A stretch of 64,000 nt of DNA from Rossellomorea marisflavi (GCF_022170785.1 NZ_CP081870.1:2158001-2222000); one strand, 5' to 3'. Positions 32,453 to 44,766 are shown, numbered from the stretch's first letter. A program made the numbers and translations. The notes: generated from the sequence alone by a model not told the origin.

Positions 32453-33757
32453 TTAAAAAAGGTCTTTAAAGAAGGACTTGATGCCCCTGGCGCTTCGCAC
32501 AACCCAGCTCGCTTTTTCAACCGTCTCATCAGCCGTTACGTCCACTGAGTAAGAAGCAGGTTCACCGTCCGGGATATACTCCTCTTCAGGAGGATTTTTC
32601 ACCTTGAGGACACCGACCTTTTCCCCTTTTTCAATCGGAGCGATCAGCTTTCCTTCATCTGTTACTTTATCCGGATCCAGGACCAATTCCACCTCAGTCT
32701 TTTCTTTTTGTTCTTTTGGAAGGGTGAGTGCAATTGGTTCTTTTATGGAGACGCCGAGTTCTCTTTCTTTTCCGTTGTATACCTTTATTATGTTTCCAGG
32801 TGCTGAGGTTGCATCTTTTAGGGATAAATCCACTTCCTCGAATTCATTGAACCCGTAGTCCAAAAGCTCGGCAGATTGAATGAACCGCTCGGCACTACTG
32901 GATTGACCATTCGCATCCTTTGCATCCAAGATGACGGATATGTAGCGGTTTCCATTCCGTTCGGCTGTTGCTGTGAACGTGGTACCGGCAAATGGGGTCG
33001 TCCCGGTTTTCAACCCGTCTGCTCCTTTATAATAGAAGGATTTCCCCTTGAGTAGCCCGTTTGTACTTTTCATGGTCAGTTCTTCATCGGTTCCCGGTCG
33101 GAACTTCTTGGATGAAAGACCCGATGTTTCAAGGGTTTCAGGGTAGTCGTGAATGAGGCGATAGGCAAGGGTGGCCATATCTTCAGCAGAGACGACATTC
33201 TCATCATCCGGTTCAGTACCTTCAGGATACATGCCAAGCATATCGACGTTGCTGAGACCGGAAGAATTGACGAAGTGATAATGCTTCATCCCGAGTTCTT
33301 TCGCTTTTGCATTCATCTGCTTGACGAATTCACCTTCTGATCCAGCGACGATTTCTGAAAGGGCGATCGCAGCGCCGTTTCCAGATTTGATGACCATGGC
33401 TTCATAGAGTTCTTTGACCGTATAAGATTCGCCCTGCTTCAGAGGCACATTGCTCAATCCGGGAGCGTTGGCAAGCTGATAGACTTTGTCGCTGATCTTG
33501 TAGGATTGATCCCATTTGATCTTCCCTTCTTTTACAGCTTCTTGAACCAGATACTCCGTCATCATTTTGGTCATGCTGGCAATTCCCAGCTCTTCATGTT
33601 CATTTTCACCATACATGATCTTTCCTGTGTTTCCATCTATCACAATGGCTGCATCCGCATGGATTTCCGGCTCCCCCGCCGCAAAGGCTTCAACTTGAAA
33701 CCCGGCGACGGCAAGCATGGATACCAAAAGGGCAGATGCCGTCTTACGTCCTTTCAT
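32453..33757 (-). CDS. dacA: D-alanyl-D-alanine carboxypeptidase DacA (PBP5)
   Basis: A 434-residue low-molecular-weight penicillin-binding protein. A signal peptide (MKGRKTASALLVSMLAVAGF... to about AFA) is followed by the peptidase S11 domain with SxxK in IASMTKMM, SGN in VIKSGNGAAIAL and KTG in DGLKTGTTPFAG. A PBP5 C-terminal beta domain follows, with an amphipathic tail (SARGIKSFFKDLF) that anchors it to the outer face of the membrane. It removes the terminal D-Ala of murein pentapeptides. GGAGGT precedes the ATG. The usual yaaD/pdxS neighbour of B. subtilis dacA is not here, so it could be a paralogue such as DacF. Confidence 0.85.
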   Translation of the reverse strand: MKGRKTASALLVSMLAVAGFQVEAFAAGEPEIHADAAIVIDGNTGKIMYGENEHEELGIASMTKMMTEYLVQEAVKEGKIKWDQSYKISDKVYQLANAPGLSNVPLKQGESYTVKELYEAMVIKSGNGAAIALSEIVAGSEGEFVKQMNAKAKELGMKHYHFVNSSGLSNVDMLGMYPEGTEPDDENVVSAEDMATLAYRLIHDYPETLETSGLSSKKFRPGTDEELTMKSTNGLLKGKSFYYKGADGLKTGTTPFAGTTFTATAERNGNRYISVILDAKDANGQSSSAERFIQSAELLDYGFNEFEEVDLSLKDATSAPGNIIKVYNGKERELGVSIKEPIALTLPKEQKEKTEVELVLDPDKVTDEGKLIAPIEKGEKVGVLKVKNPPEEEYIPDGEPASYSVDVTADETVEKASWVVRSARGIKSFFKDLF

Positions 33758-33910
33758 AACTGTATACCTCCAACGTCAAGTGACTTACAACCCCGTTATT
33801 TTACCATAGTTTCATTGGAAGGGACGAGTCAGTTTGTGACAGATACAGAAGGATATGCCGGAAGAATGTCGAATGGGTAGAGAAGTCTTGCCTAAAAGGA
33901 GGAAATCACA

Positions 33911-34918
33911 ATCCCTAAATTAAAAATCAATTTCGAAACCTCATTGATTCCCTGGGTGAAGGAGATCGCCCGCAAAAATGATAGTTCAGGCCACGCCCTC
34001 TATATTATGAAAGATGGGAAGACCGTGCTTGAACATTACGGCGGATATCACTCGTTTGAACCCGCTGCCCAAGAGGTGAAGGCTACATCACGCTTCAATA
34101 TCGCATCCGCAAGGAAGAGTTACATAGCGTTGGTGATTGCATATGCCCTGTACGACAGATTGCTTGAATTAGATCGACCCTTAGAGGATTATATGGAAGA
34201 AAGTAATCCAGTGTTCAGTGGGGTCTCAATCAGGCATCTCCTCACCCACACCCATGGTATCGGGGAAGGGGGCGAGGGCCTCTATACGGAATTTACTCCA
34301 GGAGAGAACTGGAGCTATAACAATGTTGGAGTAGATACATTGGCGCATCTGGTGATGGAGATGTACGGTGGGACCATCAGCTCCTTCCTTCAGGAAAGAA
34401 TCTTCGACCAGCTTAATTGGAAGGAAACTGGCTGGGAAAATGAAGATTCTCCCCAATTGGTTAAGATTATCAGCAGCAGAGATGAAAAAGCTTTAAACGG
34501 TCTGCATGCAGATTGCGATGGTTCAAGGAAAAATTTATTTGTTTCTGCAAGGGAATTCGCTTGGTGGGGTCAGTTGCATCTTGATAAAGGGAAGGTCGGT
34601 AACCGGCAAATCATTCCTGAAGAAGTGGTTAATCTTGCAACTACCATCCAGACGCCTAGTGGACTTCCTTACGACCTGCCGCGGAACGGGGCTTTTTGGT
34701 ATGTACAGGACATCCCACGGATGAAAAGTGAAATCGGGGATGCTGTCCCCGTTGGTTCCTACCAGATTCTCGGGGTGACAGGGCCAACGATCCTGGTGAT
34801 CCCGAAATATCAAATTGTTGCTGTCAAAATGTATAACAAAAGGTATAATTACGGAGGCGCAAATTACCTTCATTATTTGAAGGAATATAGTAATCGGGTG
34901 GCAGACGCCTGTACATAA
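33911..34918 (+). CDS. serine hydrolase (beta-lactamase/esterase family), odd start codon
   Basis: A protein of about 335 residues of the class C beta-lactamase-like family. The catalytic SxxK is in NIASARKSYIA, the YxN in NWSYNNVGVD, and a GVTGPT segment takes the place of the KTG/HxG motif. No signal peptide is evident, so it is a cytosolic or non-classical esterase or peptidase rather than a resistance enzyme. The start is unusual. AAAGGAGG (33895-33902) is an excellent ribosome site, but the in-frame codon at normal distance is ATC (33911); the first standard start is TTG at 33944, 41 bases away. I place the start at ATC, provisionally. The M29 aminopeptidase gene follows after 17 bases. 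Confidence 0.65.
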   Translation: MPKLKINFETSLIPWVKEIARKNDSSGHALYIMKDGKTVLEHYGGYHSFEPAAQEVKATSRFNIASARKSYIALVIAYALYDRLLELDRPLEDYMEESNPVFSGVSIRHLLTHTHGIGEGGEGLYTEFTPGENWSYNNVGVDTLAHLVMEMYGGTISSFLQERIFDQLNWKETGWENEDSPQLVKIISSRDEKALNGLHADCDGSRKNLFVSAREFAWWGQLHLDKGKVGNRQIIPEEVVNLATTIQTPSGLPYDLPRNGAFWYVQDIPRMKSEIGDAVPVGSYQILGVTGPTILVIPKYQIVAVKMYNKRYNYGGANYLHYLKEYSNRVADACT

Positions 34919-34935
34919 AATAGGGGATGAATGGA

Positions 34936-36171
34936 ATGAATGAGCAGCGAAGGAATAATCTGAAGAATTATGCGGCCCTTGCAGTGAAAGTAGGGGTGAA
35001 TATCCAAGGGGGACAGGCACTTTGGATCAGTGCTCCCCTCGGGACGGAGGAATTTGTCCGTTTGGTGGTGAAAGAAGCCTATTTGGCCGGCTCGAAAAAT
35101 GTGCATGTCCAGTGGTTCGATGAAGAAATACTGAGGACCCACTATGAACTGGCACCGGAAGAAACTTTTTATGAGTATCCTGAGTGGCTGGCCGCTGCCC
35201 ACGAATGGCTTGTTGACCATAAAGGTGCTTTCCTGCAGGTTGACTCTGGGGACCCCGATCTTTTGAAGGGGATTGACGCGGAAAGGATCACCGCTTTTGA
35301 AAAAGCGAGCGGAGATGCTCTGGACCGATTTTACGAAGCCATCGAAAACGACCACATACCATGGTCGATCGTGGCAATCCCTTCTCAGAAATGGGCAGAG
35401 AAGGTGTTTCCTCACCTAATGGGCACAGAGGCAGTCGATGCCTTATGGGAAAATATCTTCCAATCAGTACGGATGTATGAATCCGATCCTGTTGAAGCGT
35501 GGAAAAGACATATCAGCGAGCTTACAAAAAGGGCAGAAAGACTGAACGATTTGAACTTAAGGAAATTACATTATACTGCACCAGGCACAGACCTTACCGT
35601 GGATCTCCACGAGGACCATATTTGGCTGACAGGGGCAAGCAAAACACCAGATGGAAAGGACTTCATCGCCAACATGCCTACGGAGGAAGTGTATACCGTT
35701 CCGGTCAAAAACGGGGTGAACGGGACCGTCCGTGCAACAAAACCCCTTGCCTACAACGGCAATGTAATCGATGGGTTCACTCTTACATTCAAAGATGGGA
35801 AGATCATTCATGCTTCTGCTCAAACAGGAGAAGAGATCCTTAAGAAGATGATCGAAGTCGACGAAGGGGCGGCATTCCTTGGGGAAGTAGCCCTCGTTCC
35901 CCACGATTCACCGATCTCAAACTCCGGAATTCTATTCTTTAACACGCTCTTTGATGAAAATGCATCTAATCACTTGGCAATCGGTTCTTCCTACCCTACC
36001 TGCATGAAGGATGGCAGCATTCTCTCTGATGAGGAGAAGGAAGCAAAGGGACTGAACGAAAGCGTGGTTCATGAAGATTTCATGATCGGTTCCGAGAGGA
36101 TGGATATCGTCGGTACAACCATGAATGGAGAGAGTGTCCAGATTTTCAAAGACGGGAACTGGGCATTCTGA
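34936..36171 (+). CDS. aminopeptidase, M29 family (AmpS type)
   Basis: A 411-residue metallo-aminopeptidase. Residues typical of the two-metal site are seen in MPTEEVYTVP (Glu), FLGEVALVPHDSP (Glu), ENASNHLAIGSSYP (His and Tyr), VVHEDFMIG (His) and MDIVG (Asp). The length matches AmpS of B. subtilis when ATG 34936 is used; ATG 34927 would add three residues. It removes N-terminal amino acids from peptides in the cytosol. It follows the serine hydrolase gene closely and may be co-transcribed. Confidence 0.88.
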   Translation: MNEQRRNNLKNYAALAVKVGVNIQGGQALWISAPLGTEEFVRLVVKEAYLAGSKNVHVQWFDEEILRTHYELAPEETFYEYPEWLAAAHEWLVDHKGAFLQVDSGDPDLLKGIDAERITAFEKASGDALDRFYEAIENDHIPWSIVAIPSQKWAEKVFPHLMGTEAVDALWENIFQSVRMYESDPVEAWKRHISELTKRAERLNDLNLRKLHYTAPGTDLTVDLHEDHIWLTGASKTPDGKDFIANMPTEEVYTVPVKNGVNGTVRATKPLAYNGNVIDGFTLTFKDGKIIHASAQTGEEILKKMIEVDEGAAFLGEVALVPHDSPISNSGILFFNTLFDENASNHLAIGSSYPTCMKDGSILSDEEKEAKGLNESVVHEDFMIGSERMDIVGTTMNGESVQIFKDGNWAF

Positions 36172-36341
36172 TTCTAGGAAAAAGATTAAAACATGAAAAA
36201 TTATGGTAATTTAGGTTTAGTTCAAACTACCTTGAGGTATTGAAAAACAGGGCGATTTTTCCAGTCGCTTTGTTTACTTTAATACTTAAGGAGGGTAGAG
36301 CGTTCTCACTAACTTAATAAGATGAGTAGGAGCGATGAGTC

Positions 36342-36737
36342 ATGAGCTGGTTTTTAAAGGGTATGAAGCAATACGCTGATTTCAGTGGGAGAGCAAGAAG
36401 GCAAGAGTTTTGGATGTACATGCTGTTTTATTCTATTTTTGGAATAATTCTTTATGGTGTAGCAGTAATAGGAATGGCCATGCAGTCTGAAGGAATCATA
36501 TTGCTTGGAATGGGTATTTATATTCTATATGCACTTGCACTCCTTTTACCAACATTGGCGATAACTGTGAGAAGGCTTCACGACACTGGACGAAGCGGGT
36601 TTTGGTACTTCATCGGGTTCGTTCCATTAGTCGGAGGAATCATTCTATTGGTGTTCTGCTGTCTTGATAGCGAAAACGGAAACAACCAGTGGGGGTCGAA
36701 TCCTAAGAATAGCGACAGTATGATTGAAGCAATCTAA
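36342..36737 (+). CDS. DUF805 membrane protein
   Basis: A 131-residue protein with three to four membrane helices. The DUF805 signature is complete: FSGRARRQEFWMYMLFYSIF at the start, then TVRRLHDTGRSGFWYFI and a C-terminal CLDSENGNNQWG. The function of the family is unknown. AGGAG lies nine bases before the ATG. The 170-base gap before it contains only AT-rich sequence with a weak hairpin near 36250-36272. Confidence 0.85.
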   Translation: MSWFLKGMKQYADFSGRARRQEFWMYMLFYSIFGIILYGVAVIGMAMQSEGIILLGMGIYILYALALLLPTLAITVRRLHDTGRSGFWYFIGFVPLVGGIILLVFCCLDSENGNNQWGSNPKNSDSMIEAI

Positions 36738-36873
36738 AAGGACTGGGAGACCCTTCCTACACAAGGAATGAAAGGATCGAGGAGCTTTGAATCATTCGTC
36801 TCTTCCAGCTACCAATGTGGATGCGAGAAGAAAGGCTCCACTTTCCTATTTACAAATGAAACGGTGATGCAAA

Positions 36874-37446
36874 ATGAGTTTTGAAGGACAAAGTATTTTA
36901 CCTGCAGTGAGATCGATGAAGGATTTTGACAAGATGCTCAAGACTTCATTCCAATACGGAGTCTTCCTTGATCTCCACGTAGGGATGCTGAAAAGTGTAT
37001 TTGACTATGCTAAAAAGGAAAAACGGAATATGTTCCTCCATCTGGATTTGATCCACGGCTTATCAAGTGATGAATATGCTACAGAATATATCTGTCAGGA
37101 AATCAAGCCGTACGGGATCATCTCCACCAAAGGGAGCGTGATTAAAAAAGCACGTCAGCGGGGGATTTATGCCACCCAGCGAATATTCGTCATTGATTCC
37201 AGTGCCATGAAAAGGAGCATTGAACTCATTCACAAGACGGACCCCGACTACATAGAGGTGCTTCCCGGGGTAGTACCTAAAATTATTCGTGAAATAGGCG
37301 AAAAGACGGGTAAACCGATTTTTGCAGGTGGTTTGATTGATACCGTGGAGGAAGTAGAGGCATCCCTTGAAGCCGGTGCCACGGCCATAACAACCTCCAA
37401 TCTAGATCTTTGGAAATATTATGATAGAAAAAATCTTAATAACTGA
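36874..37446 (+). CDS. glpP: glycerol operon antiterminator GlpP
   Basis: A 190-residue RNA-binding regulator, TIM-barrel-like, which with glycerol-3-phosphate prevents termination in the leaders of glpFK and glpD. Family marks are ILPAVRSMKDFDKML, FLHLDLIHGLSSDEYA, RIFVIDSSAMKRS and PIFAGGLIDTVEEV, the last being a phosphate-binding loop of the barrel. It lies directly upstream of glpF with its own transcript start; matching leader terminators stand before glpF (37512-37574) and glpD (40082-40152). The 136-base leader of glpP has a possible hairpin (GGAGC near 36780 with GCTCC near 36836) of unknown use. Confidence 0.93.
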   Translation: MSFEGQSILPAVRSMKDFDKMLKTSFQYGVFLDLHVGMLKSVFDYAKKEKRNMFLHLDLIHGLSSDEYATEYICQEIKPYGIISTKGSVIKKARQRGIYATQRIFVIDSSAMKRSIELIHKTDPDYIEVLPGVVPKIIREIGEKTGKPIFAGGLIDTVEEVEASLEAGATAITTSNLDLWKYYDRKNLNN

Positions 37447-37475
37447 TTGACAACGCTTCCATGTTATTTTAATAT
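37447..37475 (+). promoter_or_regulatory. glpFK promoter with cre site
   Basis: TTGACA (37447-37452) and TAATAT (37470-37475) are 17 bases apart. TTGACAACGCTTCCA (37447-37461) matches the CcpA cre consensus WTGNAANCGNWNNCW at all but one position and covers the -35 box, so carbon catabolite repression is expected. Confidence 0.75.
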
Positions 37476-37511
37476 AGGGATTAAGTTAATAACCAGTGAA
37501 TGAGACCTAAG

Positions 37512-37574
37512 AGACTCACAAGATTTTTTCCGTTTATAACCATTATAAAAGGGATATTTCTGTGGGTCTTTTGT
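37512..37574 (+). promoter_or_regulatory. GlpP-dependent leader terminator of glpFK
   Basis: AGACTCACA (37512-37520) pairs with TGTGGGTCT (37561-37569, one G-T pair), followed by TTTTGTCT. GAGACC-TAAGAGAC just before and within the 5' arm is nearly the same as the GAGACC-AAGAGAGAC of the glpD leader, so it is the likely GlpP recognition element. Confidence 0.7.
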
Positions 37575-37701
37575 CTGTGAACTGGTTGTTCCATAGACCA
37601 ATTGTTATACCAGAAGTTGAAAGCGGAATCAATCATAGGGGTAACGGGGTCGAACGTCTATGGAATTGACTTATACTATCTTGTTGGAAAGAAGGGGTAT
37701 T

Positions 37702-40058
<2,357 letters not shown>

Positions 40059-40081
40059 GAATTCAAGTTAATAAAACGGTT

Positions 40082-40152
40082 AGAGACCAAGAGAGACCAT
40101 TTCCACATTTATAGAGATTATTTCTATAATGCTGGTTTTGGTCTCTTTTTTT
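40082..40152 (+). promoter_or_regulatory. GlpP-dependent leader terminator of glpD
   Basis: AGAGACCAA (40082-40090) pairs perfectly with TTGGTCTCT (40138-40146), followed by a T run. The inner hairpin TATAGA-TCTATA (40111-40129) strengthens it. The 5' arm repeats the GAGACC-AGAGAC element of the glpFK leader. Confidence 0.8.
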
Positions 40153-40219
40153 ATGGTTAAAGTATAAGAGAGATTACTTCTTAACCGTTCACAACCATAC
40201 ATTCTAGGAGGAACCACTT

Positions 40220-41881
40220 ATGACTTTTTCCAGCACGCACAGACAAGAAGTGAAAAATGCATTAAAAAATGAACACTATGACTTGATCGTAATCGGTGGG
40301 GGGATCACCGGATCAGGTATTGCTCTTGATGCTTCCAAGCGCGGCATGAAGGTTGCGCTTGTTGAAATGCAGGATTTTGCTGCAGGGACTTCCAGCCGTT
40401 CTACCAAGCTTGTCCATGGTGGTTTGCGCTATTTGAAACAATTCGAAGTGAAAATGGTTGCAGAGGTCGGAAAAGAACGTGAAATCGTGTATGAAAACGG
40501 TCCACACGTCACCACGCCTGAATGGATGCTGCTCCCGATGCACAAGGGTGGTACATTCGGTAAATTCAGCACATCCATTGGTCTTAAAGTATATGACTAC
40601 CTTGCAGGAGTCAAACGCAGTGAGCGCCGGACCATGCTTTCTGTATCGGATACATTGACGAAAGAACCTTTGGTGAAGAAACAAGGACTCAAGGGTGGGG
40701 GATATTACGTAGAATACCGGACAGATGATGCACGTCTGACTATTGAAGTCATGAAGGAAGCCATCGCACACGGGGCAACTTCCATTAACTATACAAAATC
40801 CCAACGTTTCATTTACGATAATAAGAAAGTCGTCGGAATCGAAGCCGAAGATCTGCTTACCAATGAAACCTATGAGATCCGGGGAACAAAAGTCGTGAAT
40901 GCTGCGGGTCCTTGGGTCGATGATGTCCGCCATAAAGATTACAGCACGAATAATAAACAGCTGCGCTTGACTAAAGGGGTACACCTTGTCATCGACCAAA
41001 GCAAATTCCCGCTTCGTCAGGCTGTATACTTTGATACTCCGGATGGCCGGATGGTCTTCGCGATTCCGCGTGATGGAAAAGCTTATGTGGGTACAACCGA
41101 CACCATCTTTGAAAAAGATAAAGCTCATCCGTACATGACAAGCGAAGATCGTGATTACATTATGAATGCAATCCACTTCATGTTCCCTGATGTGAACATC
41201 ACCAACGATGATGTAGAATCAAGCTGGGCTGGTGTACGACCGCTGATCTTTGAAAAAGGGAAAGATCCTTCAGAAATCTCACGTAAAGATGAAATCTGGG
41301 AAGCCGAAAGCGGTCTGATCACCATTGCCGGTGGTAAATTGACCGGATACCGCAAGATGGGTGAAACGGTTGTAGATCTCGTCGCAAAACGATTGAAGGA
41401 AGAAGCGAAGCGTAAATTCCCAGAGTCCACTACCAAACATATGCCGATTTCAGGTGGACATGTGGGTGGGTCCAAGAACTTCCCAGCATTCGTCGACGAG
41501 AAAGCGAAGGAAGCGGTACGCTACGGTCTTTCTGAAGAAGAAGGACGCAAACTGGCGACCATGTACGGCTCCAATGTAGATCAGCTGTTCAAACTTGCCC
41601 ATGCATATACTGGAACCTCAGGAGACAAAGAGGTACCCGCTTCCCTTTATGCTCAACTGCTCTATTCCATCCAAGAAGAGATGACGGTTACACCGGTCGA
41701 TTTCTTCATCCGTCGTACAGGCGCGTTATTCTTTGATCGTGCATGGGTCGTTAAGTGGCATGAGCCTGTGATTGAGATGATGAATGGATTACTCAATTGG
41801 ACACCTGAGCAAAAAGAGAAATTCACCAATGATTTGAAAGTAGAATTGAAAAATGCTGTCGTACCAATCGATCAGCAGTAA
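40220..41881 (+). CDS. glpD: aerobic glycerol-3-phosphate dehydrogenase GlpD
   Basis: A 553-residue membrane-associated flavoprotein that oxidises glycerol-3-phosphate to dihydroxyacetone phosphate and passes electrons to the quinone pool. The FAD dinucleotide fold is at the N-terminus ([22 protein letters not shown], shown across the GxGxxG), followed by [19 protein letters not shown]-terminal helical DAO_C domain is present. AGGAGG precedes the ATG. The leader carries the GlpP-type terminator. Confidence 0.96.
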   Translation: MTFSSTHRQEVKNALKNEHYDLIVIGGGITGSGIALDASKRGMKVALVEMQDFAAGTSSRSTKLVHGGLRYLKQFEVKMVAEVGKEREIVYENGPHVTTPEWMLLPMHKGGTFGKFSTSIGLKVYDYLAGVKRSERRTMLSVSDTLTKEPLVKKQGLKGGGYYVEYRTDDARLTIEVMKEAIAHGATSINYTKSQRFIYDNKKVVGIEAEDLLTNETYEIRGTKVVNAAGPWVDDVRHKDYSTNNKQLRLTKGVHLVIDQSKFPLRQAVYFDTPDGRMVFAIPRDGKAYVGTTDTIFEKDKAHPYMTSEDRDYIMNAIHFMFPDVNITNDDVESSWAGVRPLIFEKGKDPSEISRKDEIWEAESGLITIAGGKLTGYRKMGETVVDLVAKRLKEEAKRKFPESTTKHMPISGGHVGGSKNFPAFVDEKAKEAVRYGLSEEEGRKLATMYGSNVDQLFKLAHAYTGTSGDKEVPASLYAQLLYSIQEEMTVTPVDFFIRRTGALFFDRAWVVKWHEPVIEMMNGLLNWTPEQKEKFTNDLKVELKNAVVPIDQQ

Positions 41882-42033
41882 TATGCTTAGAATTATAAAA
41901 AAGGTCATTTGTGTTAAAGACTCTGACAATCCGAGCGTCTCATTACTCTAAACAAAGCTTTATTGCTTTAAAAGGATATTGAACGCATCGGAAAAAGTGT
42001 ATACCATTAAGAATGAAATTGACCCTCATAGAA

Positions 42034-42069
42034 AAGAACGGTTCCCGTGATGGGAGCCGTTCTTTTTTT
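42034..42069 (+). terminator. terminator
   Basis: AAGAACGG.TCCC (42035-42046) pairs with GGGA.CCGTTCTT, followed by T residues. It stands about 150 bases after glpD and ahead of the SDR gene. Confidence 0.85.
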
Positions 42070-42099
42070 GATATACTTGAATACAAAGGGAGGGATTGT

Positions 42100-42939
42100 A
42101 TGAATCACAAAGTGGCCATCGTGACAGGAAGCAATAGCGGATTCGGCCTTCTCACGGCGGTAGAGCTCGCCAAATGTGGATTCAGAGTGATTGCCACCAT
42201 GAGGGACACCGCCAAGAAAGAGGGTTTGCTGAAGAGAGCATCATCTTTGCAGGTTGAAGACCGTATTTTCATCAAGGAACTCGACGTAACCTCTGCATCG
42301 TCCCTGGTATCGTTCAAGGAATTCCTGACGTCTTTGGATAGAATAGACGTTCTCGTGAATAACGCAGGATTTGCACAGGGAGGTTTCCTCGAAGAAGTAT
42401 GTTTGGAAGAGTTCCGTCAACAATTCGAAACGAATGTATTTGGAGTCATCGGAGTGAGTCAGCTGATTCTGCCGTATATGAGGAGACAGGGCAGGGGAAA
42501 AATCATCAATATCGGCAGCATCAGCGGTCGGATCGGGTTCCCTGGTCTGAGTCCCTATGTGTCATCGAAGCATGCGCTGGCTGGCCTTTCAGAAAGTCTA
42601 AGACTCGAAGTGAAGCCATTCGGGATCGATGTCCATCTGATTGAAGCCGGCTCATTTCAAACAAGCATCTGGTCAACAGGAAAGAAAATTACAGAGCGAT
42701 CCTTGCAATCAGAATCCCCTTATCATGCACAAATGAAAAAGCTGAATGCCCATTTAGTTGAATCAGAGGAAACGTATGGGGACCCAAGGGATGTCTCGAA
42801 TCTGGTCGTAAGGATCGCCACTGGCCGTAATCGAAGATTCAGGTATCAGGTCGGGAAGGGGACAGGGATCACGATCACACTTAAATCGCTCCTGCCTTGG
42901 AAGATCATTGAGCGAATAATACTCCACAAGCTTAGCTGA
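42100..42939 (+). CDS. short-chain dehydrogenase/reductase
   Basis: A 279-residue classical SDR oxidoreductase. The NAD(P) loop is VTGSNSGFG, the NNAG motif NNAGFAQGG, the catalytic Ser in INIGSISGR and the YxxxK in YVSSKHAL. An Arg after the glycine motif region suggests NADPH, but this is not certain. GGGAGGG lies before ATG 42100; the longer upstream frame passes through a terminator. Substrate unknown. It stands alone. Confidence 0.88.
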   Translation: MNHKVAIVTGSNSGFGLLTAVELAKCGFRVIATMRDTAKKEGLLKRASSLQVEDRIFIKELDVTSASSLVSFKEFLTSLDRIDVLVNNAGFAQGGFLEEVCLEEFRQQFETNVFGVIGVSQLILPYMRRQGRGKIINIGSISGRIGFPGLSPYVSSKHALAGLSESLRLEVKPFGIDVHLIEAGSFQTSIWSTGKKITERSLQSESPYHAQMKKLNAHLVESEETYGDPRDVSNLVVRIATGRNRRFRYQVGKGTGITITLKSLLPWKIIERIILHKLS

Positions 42940-43112
42940 CATTCCTTCCAAGTTCTTTATAGAAATGGTGGAATTTTCATGGTAGAATGAAAAACGTGCA
43001 GAGCTTGTATGATTTTCTATAGTAGAATAAAAGTCATTGTCTTTACATACTAATTAGAGAAGAATAATAAGATGCACAAATTATACTTATTGTTTTTAAA
43101 GGAGAGAGAAGA

Positions 43113-43544
43113 ATGGTAAAACGTACTGGAGAAGTCGTAATGGGGATATTTGCAATTATCTTTTCGTTTGGATTCACTGTACTGGGCGTACTTTTCAATG
43201 CAGGGGCCAACAACGATGAATTTTCATCTTCATTCCAAGAAAGCTTTACACAAAATGATCCTACACTTACTTCGGAAGACGCTGACTTATTCCTTGGCGT
43301 CATGCAATCACTTGGAACAGGGATGATCTGGTTGGGTATCATAGCAGGTATCATTGGGATTCTTGCAGTCATCTTCATTACAAAAAATAAGAAACCTGTT
43401 CTTTCAGGCATTCTATTTATAGTAGGAGCATTGATTATCGGTATTGGTACGATTGGAGCAGGATTTGTTCCAGGTCTACTATACCTAATTGCTGGTATCA
43501 TGGCCCTTGTCCGTAAACCAAAACCAATGGACACGGCACTATAA
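43113..43544 (+). CDS. DUF4064 membrane protein
   Basis: A 143-residue protein with membrane segments at about residues 8-30, 68-88, 95-112 and 114-132, and an extracytoplasmic loop of about 30 acidic/Ser-rich residues after the first. The start RTGEVVMGIFAIIFSFGFT and the KKPVLSGILFIVGAL segment are typical of the Bacillus DUF4064 family, of unknown function. AAAGGAGAG precedes the ATG. Upstream (42956-43033) two similar stretches, ATGGTAGAATGAAAA and ATAGTAGAATAAAAG, form an imperfect direct repeat. Confidence 0.82.
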   Translation: MVKRTGEVVMGIFAIIFSFGFTVLGVLFNAGANNDEFSSSFQESFTQNDPTLTSEDADLFLGVMQSLGTGMIWLGIIAGIIGILAVIFITKNKKPVLSGILFIVGALIIGIGTIGAGFVPGLLYLIAGIMALVRKPKPMDTAL

Positions 43545-43554
43545 TTCCCACAGT

Positions 43555-43587
43555 AGAGCATCCCTTAAAGGGGTGCTCTTTTTTTTC
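43555..43587 (+). terminator. terminator
   Basis: AGAGCATCCC pairs with GGGGTGCTCT (43555-43579), followed by a run of eight T residues. Confidence 0.85.
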
Positions 43588-43671
43588 ATCAAATCCCAAA
43601 CCATTCAATCAAACCGCCAAATATGGTAGCATAGAGAAGGAAAGACCTTAACCAGCACTGGAGGAAGAAGC

Positions 43672-44766
43672 ATGAATCGATTGGAACAATTCAAAGAATG
43701 GCTGCAGCACGAACAAATTGATGCAGCATTCATCAATTCAAGTGAAAATGTATTTTACTTAAGTAAATTTCTAACTGACCCACATGAGCGCCTCGTCGGG
43801 GTCTTTGTATTCCCTGAAGCGGAACCATTCGTCATTGCACCGGGAATGGAAGTACGCCAGGTGAAAGAAGCCGGGTGGCCATATGAAGTGATCGGATACT
43901 CCGATCATGAAGACCCTTGGGACTTTGTAGGAAAAGCTATGGAAAAGAGGAACATCAAAGCCAAAAAGGTGAGCTTCGAAAAAGAAGTGGTCACCTATGC
44001 ACGAAGTGAAGCGTTCCTCAATCTCTTCGATGCACCTGAAATCATCAATGCTGAAGACCGGTTGAATGACATGCGCGTTTGCAAATCTCCTGAAGAGATC
44101 GAAATCATGAGAAGAGCAGCGAAGATGGCCGATTACGGTGTGGAAATCGGAGTTGCTGCACTTAAAGAAGGAATTTCAGAAATGGAGGTCCTTGCCACCA
44201 TCGAGTACGAACTAAAAAAACAGGGCGTCCGTGAAATGTCTTTCGCCACGATGGTCCTGTTCGGTGAAAAAGGCGGGGATCCCCATGGAAATCCAGGAGA
44301 CCGTAGGCTCAAGTCAGGTGATCTCGTCCTCTTTGATCTAGGCGTGGTACTTGATGGCTATACGTCTGATATTACAAGAACCGTTGCCTTCAAATCGATA
44401 TCGGACAAACAACGGGAAATGTATGAAACAGTACTGAAAGCGGAACTTGCTGCACTGGAAGCAAGTAAACCGGGCAACCGTGTTGGGGATCTTGATTCAA
44501 TCGCCCGTCACATCATTACAGATGCAGGATATGGGGAAAACTTCCCACACCGCATCGGCCATGGTCTTGGCATCAATGTCCATGAGTTCCCTTCCATGAG
44601 CCATACCAATGATGGAGTCCTTCGGGAGGGAATGACCTACACCATCGAACCTGGGATCTATATTCCTGAAATCGGTGGTGTGCGAATCGAAGATGATGTG
44701 CTGATCACGAAGGACGGCTGTGAAACGCTCACATCCTATCCGAAGGAACTGCAGATCATTGAATGA
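43672..44766 (+). CDS. Xaa-Pro dipeptidase, M24 family (YkvY-like)
   Basis: A 364-residue metallopeptidase. The N-terminal creatinase-type domain (about 1-125) is followed by the pita-bread domain with metal ligands in LFDLGVVLDGYTSDITR (two Asp), HRIGHGLGINVHE (His), TIEPGIYI (Glu) and RIEDDVLIT (Glu). It splits dipeptides ending in proline, or removes residues before proline. The length and N-terminus agree with B. subtilis YkvY. GGAGGAAG precedes the ATG and a terminator follows at once. Confidence 0.88.
   Translation: MNRLEQFKEWLQHEQIDAAFINSSENVFYLSKFLTDPHERLVGVFVFPEAEPFVIAPGMEVRQVKEAGWPYEVIGYSDHEDPWDFVGKAMEKRNIKAKKVSFEKEVVTYARSEAFLNLFDAPEIINAEDRLNDMRVCKSPEEIEIMRRAAKMADYGVEIGVAALKEGISEMEVLATIEYELKKQGVREMSFATMVLFGEKGGDPHGNPGDRRLKSGDLVLFDLGVVLDGYTSDITRTVAFKSISDKQREMYETVLKAELAALEASKPGNRVGDLDSIARHIITDAGYGENFPHRIGHGLGINVHEFPSMSHTNDGVLREGMTYTIEPGIYIPEIGGVRIEDDVLITKDGCETLTSYPKELQIIE

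Noticed and set aside
36738-36873. Regulatory RNA before glpP
   Set aside because: One imperfect outer stem (GGAGC/GCTCC) and a short inner pairing only; not enough to call a feature.
40313-41176. 287-codon minus-strand frame opposite glpD
   Set aside because: Antisense to the FAD domain of glpD, with no ribosome site or recognisable motif.
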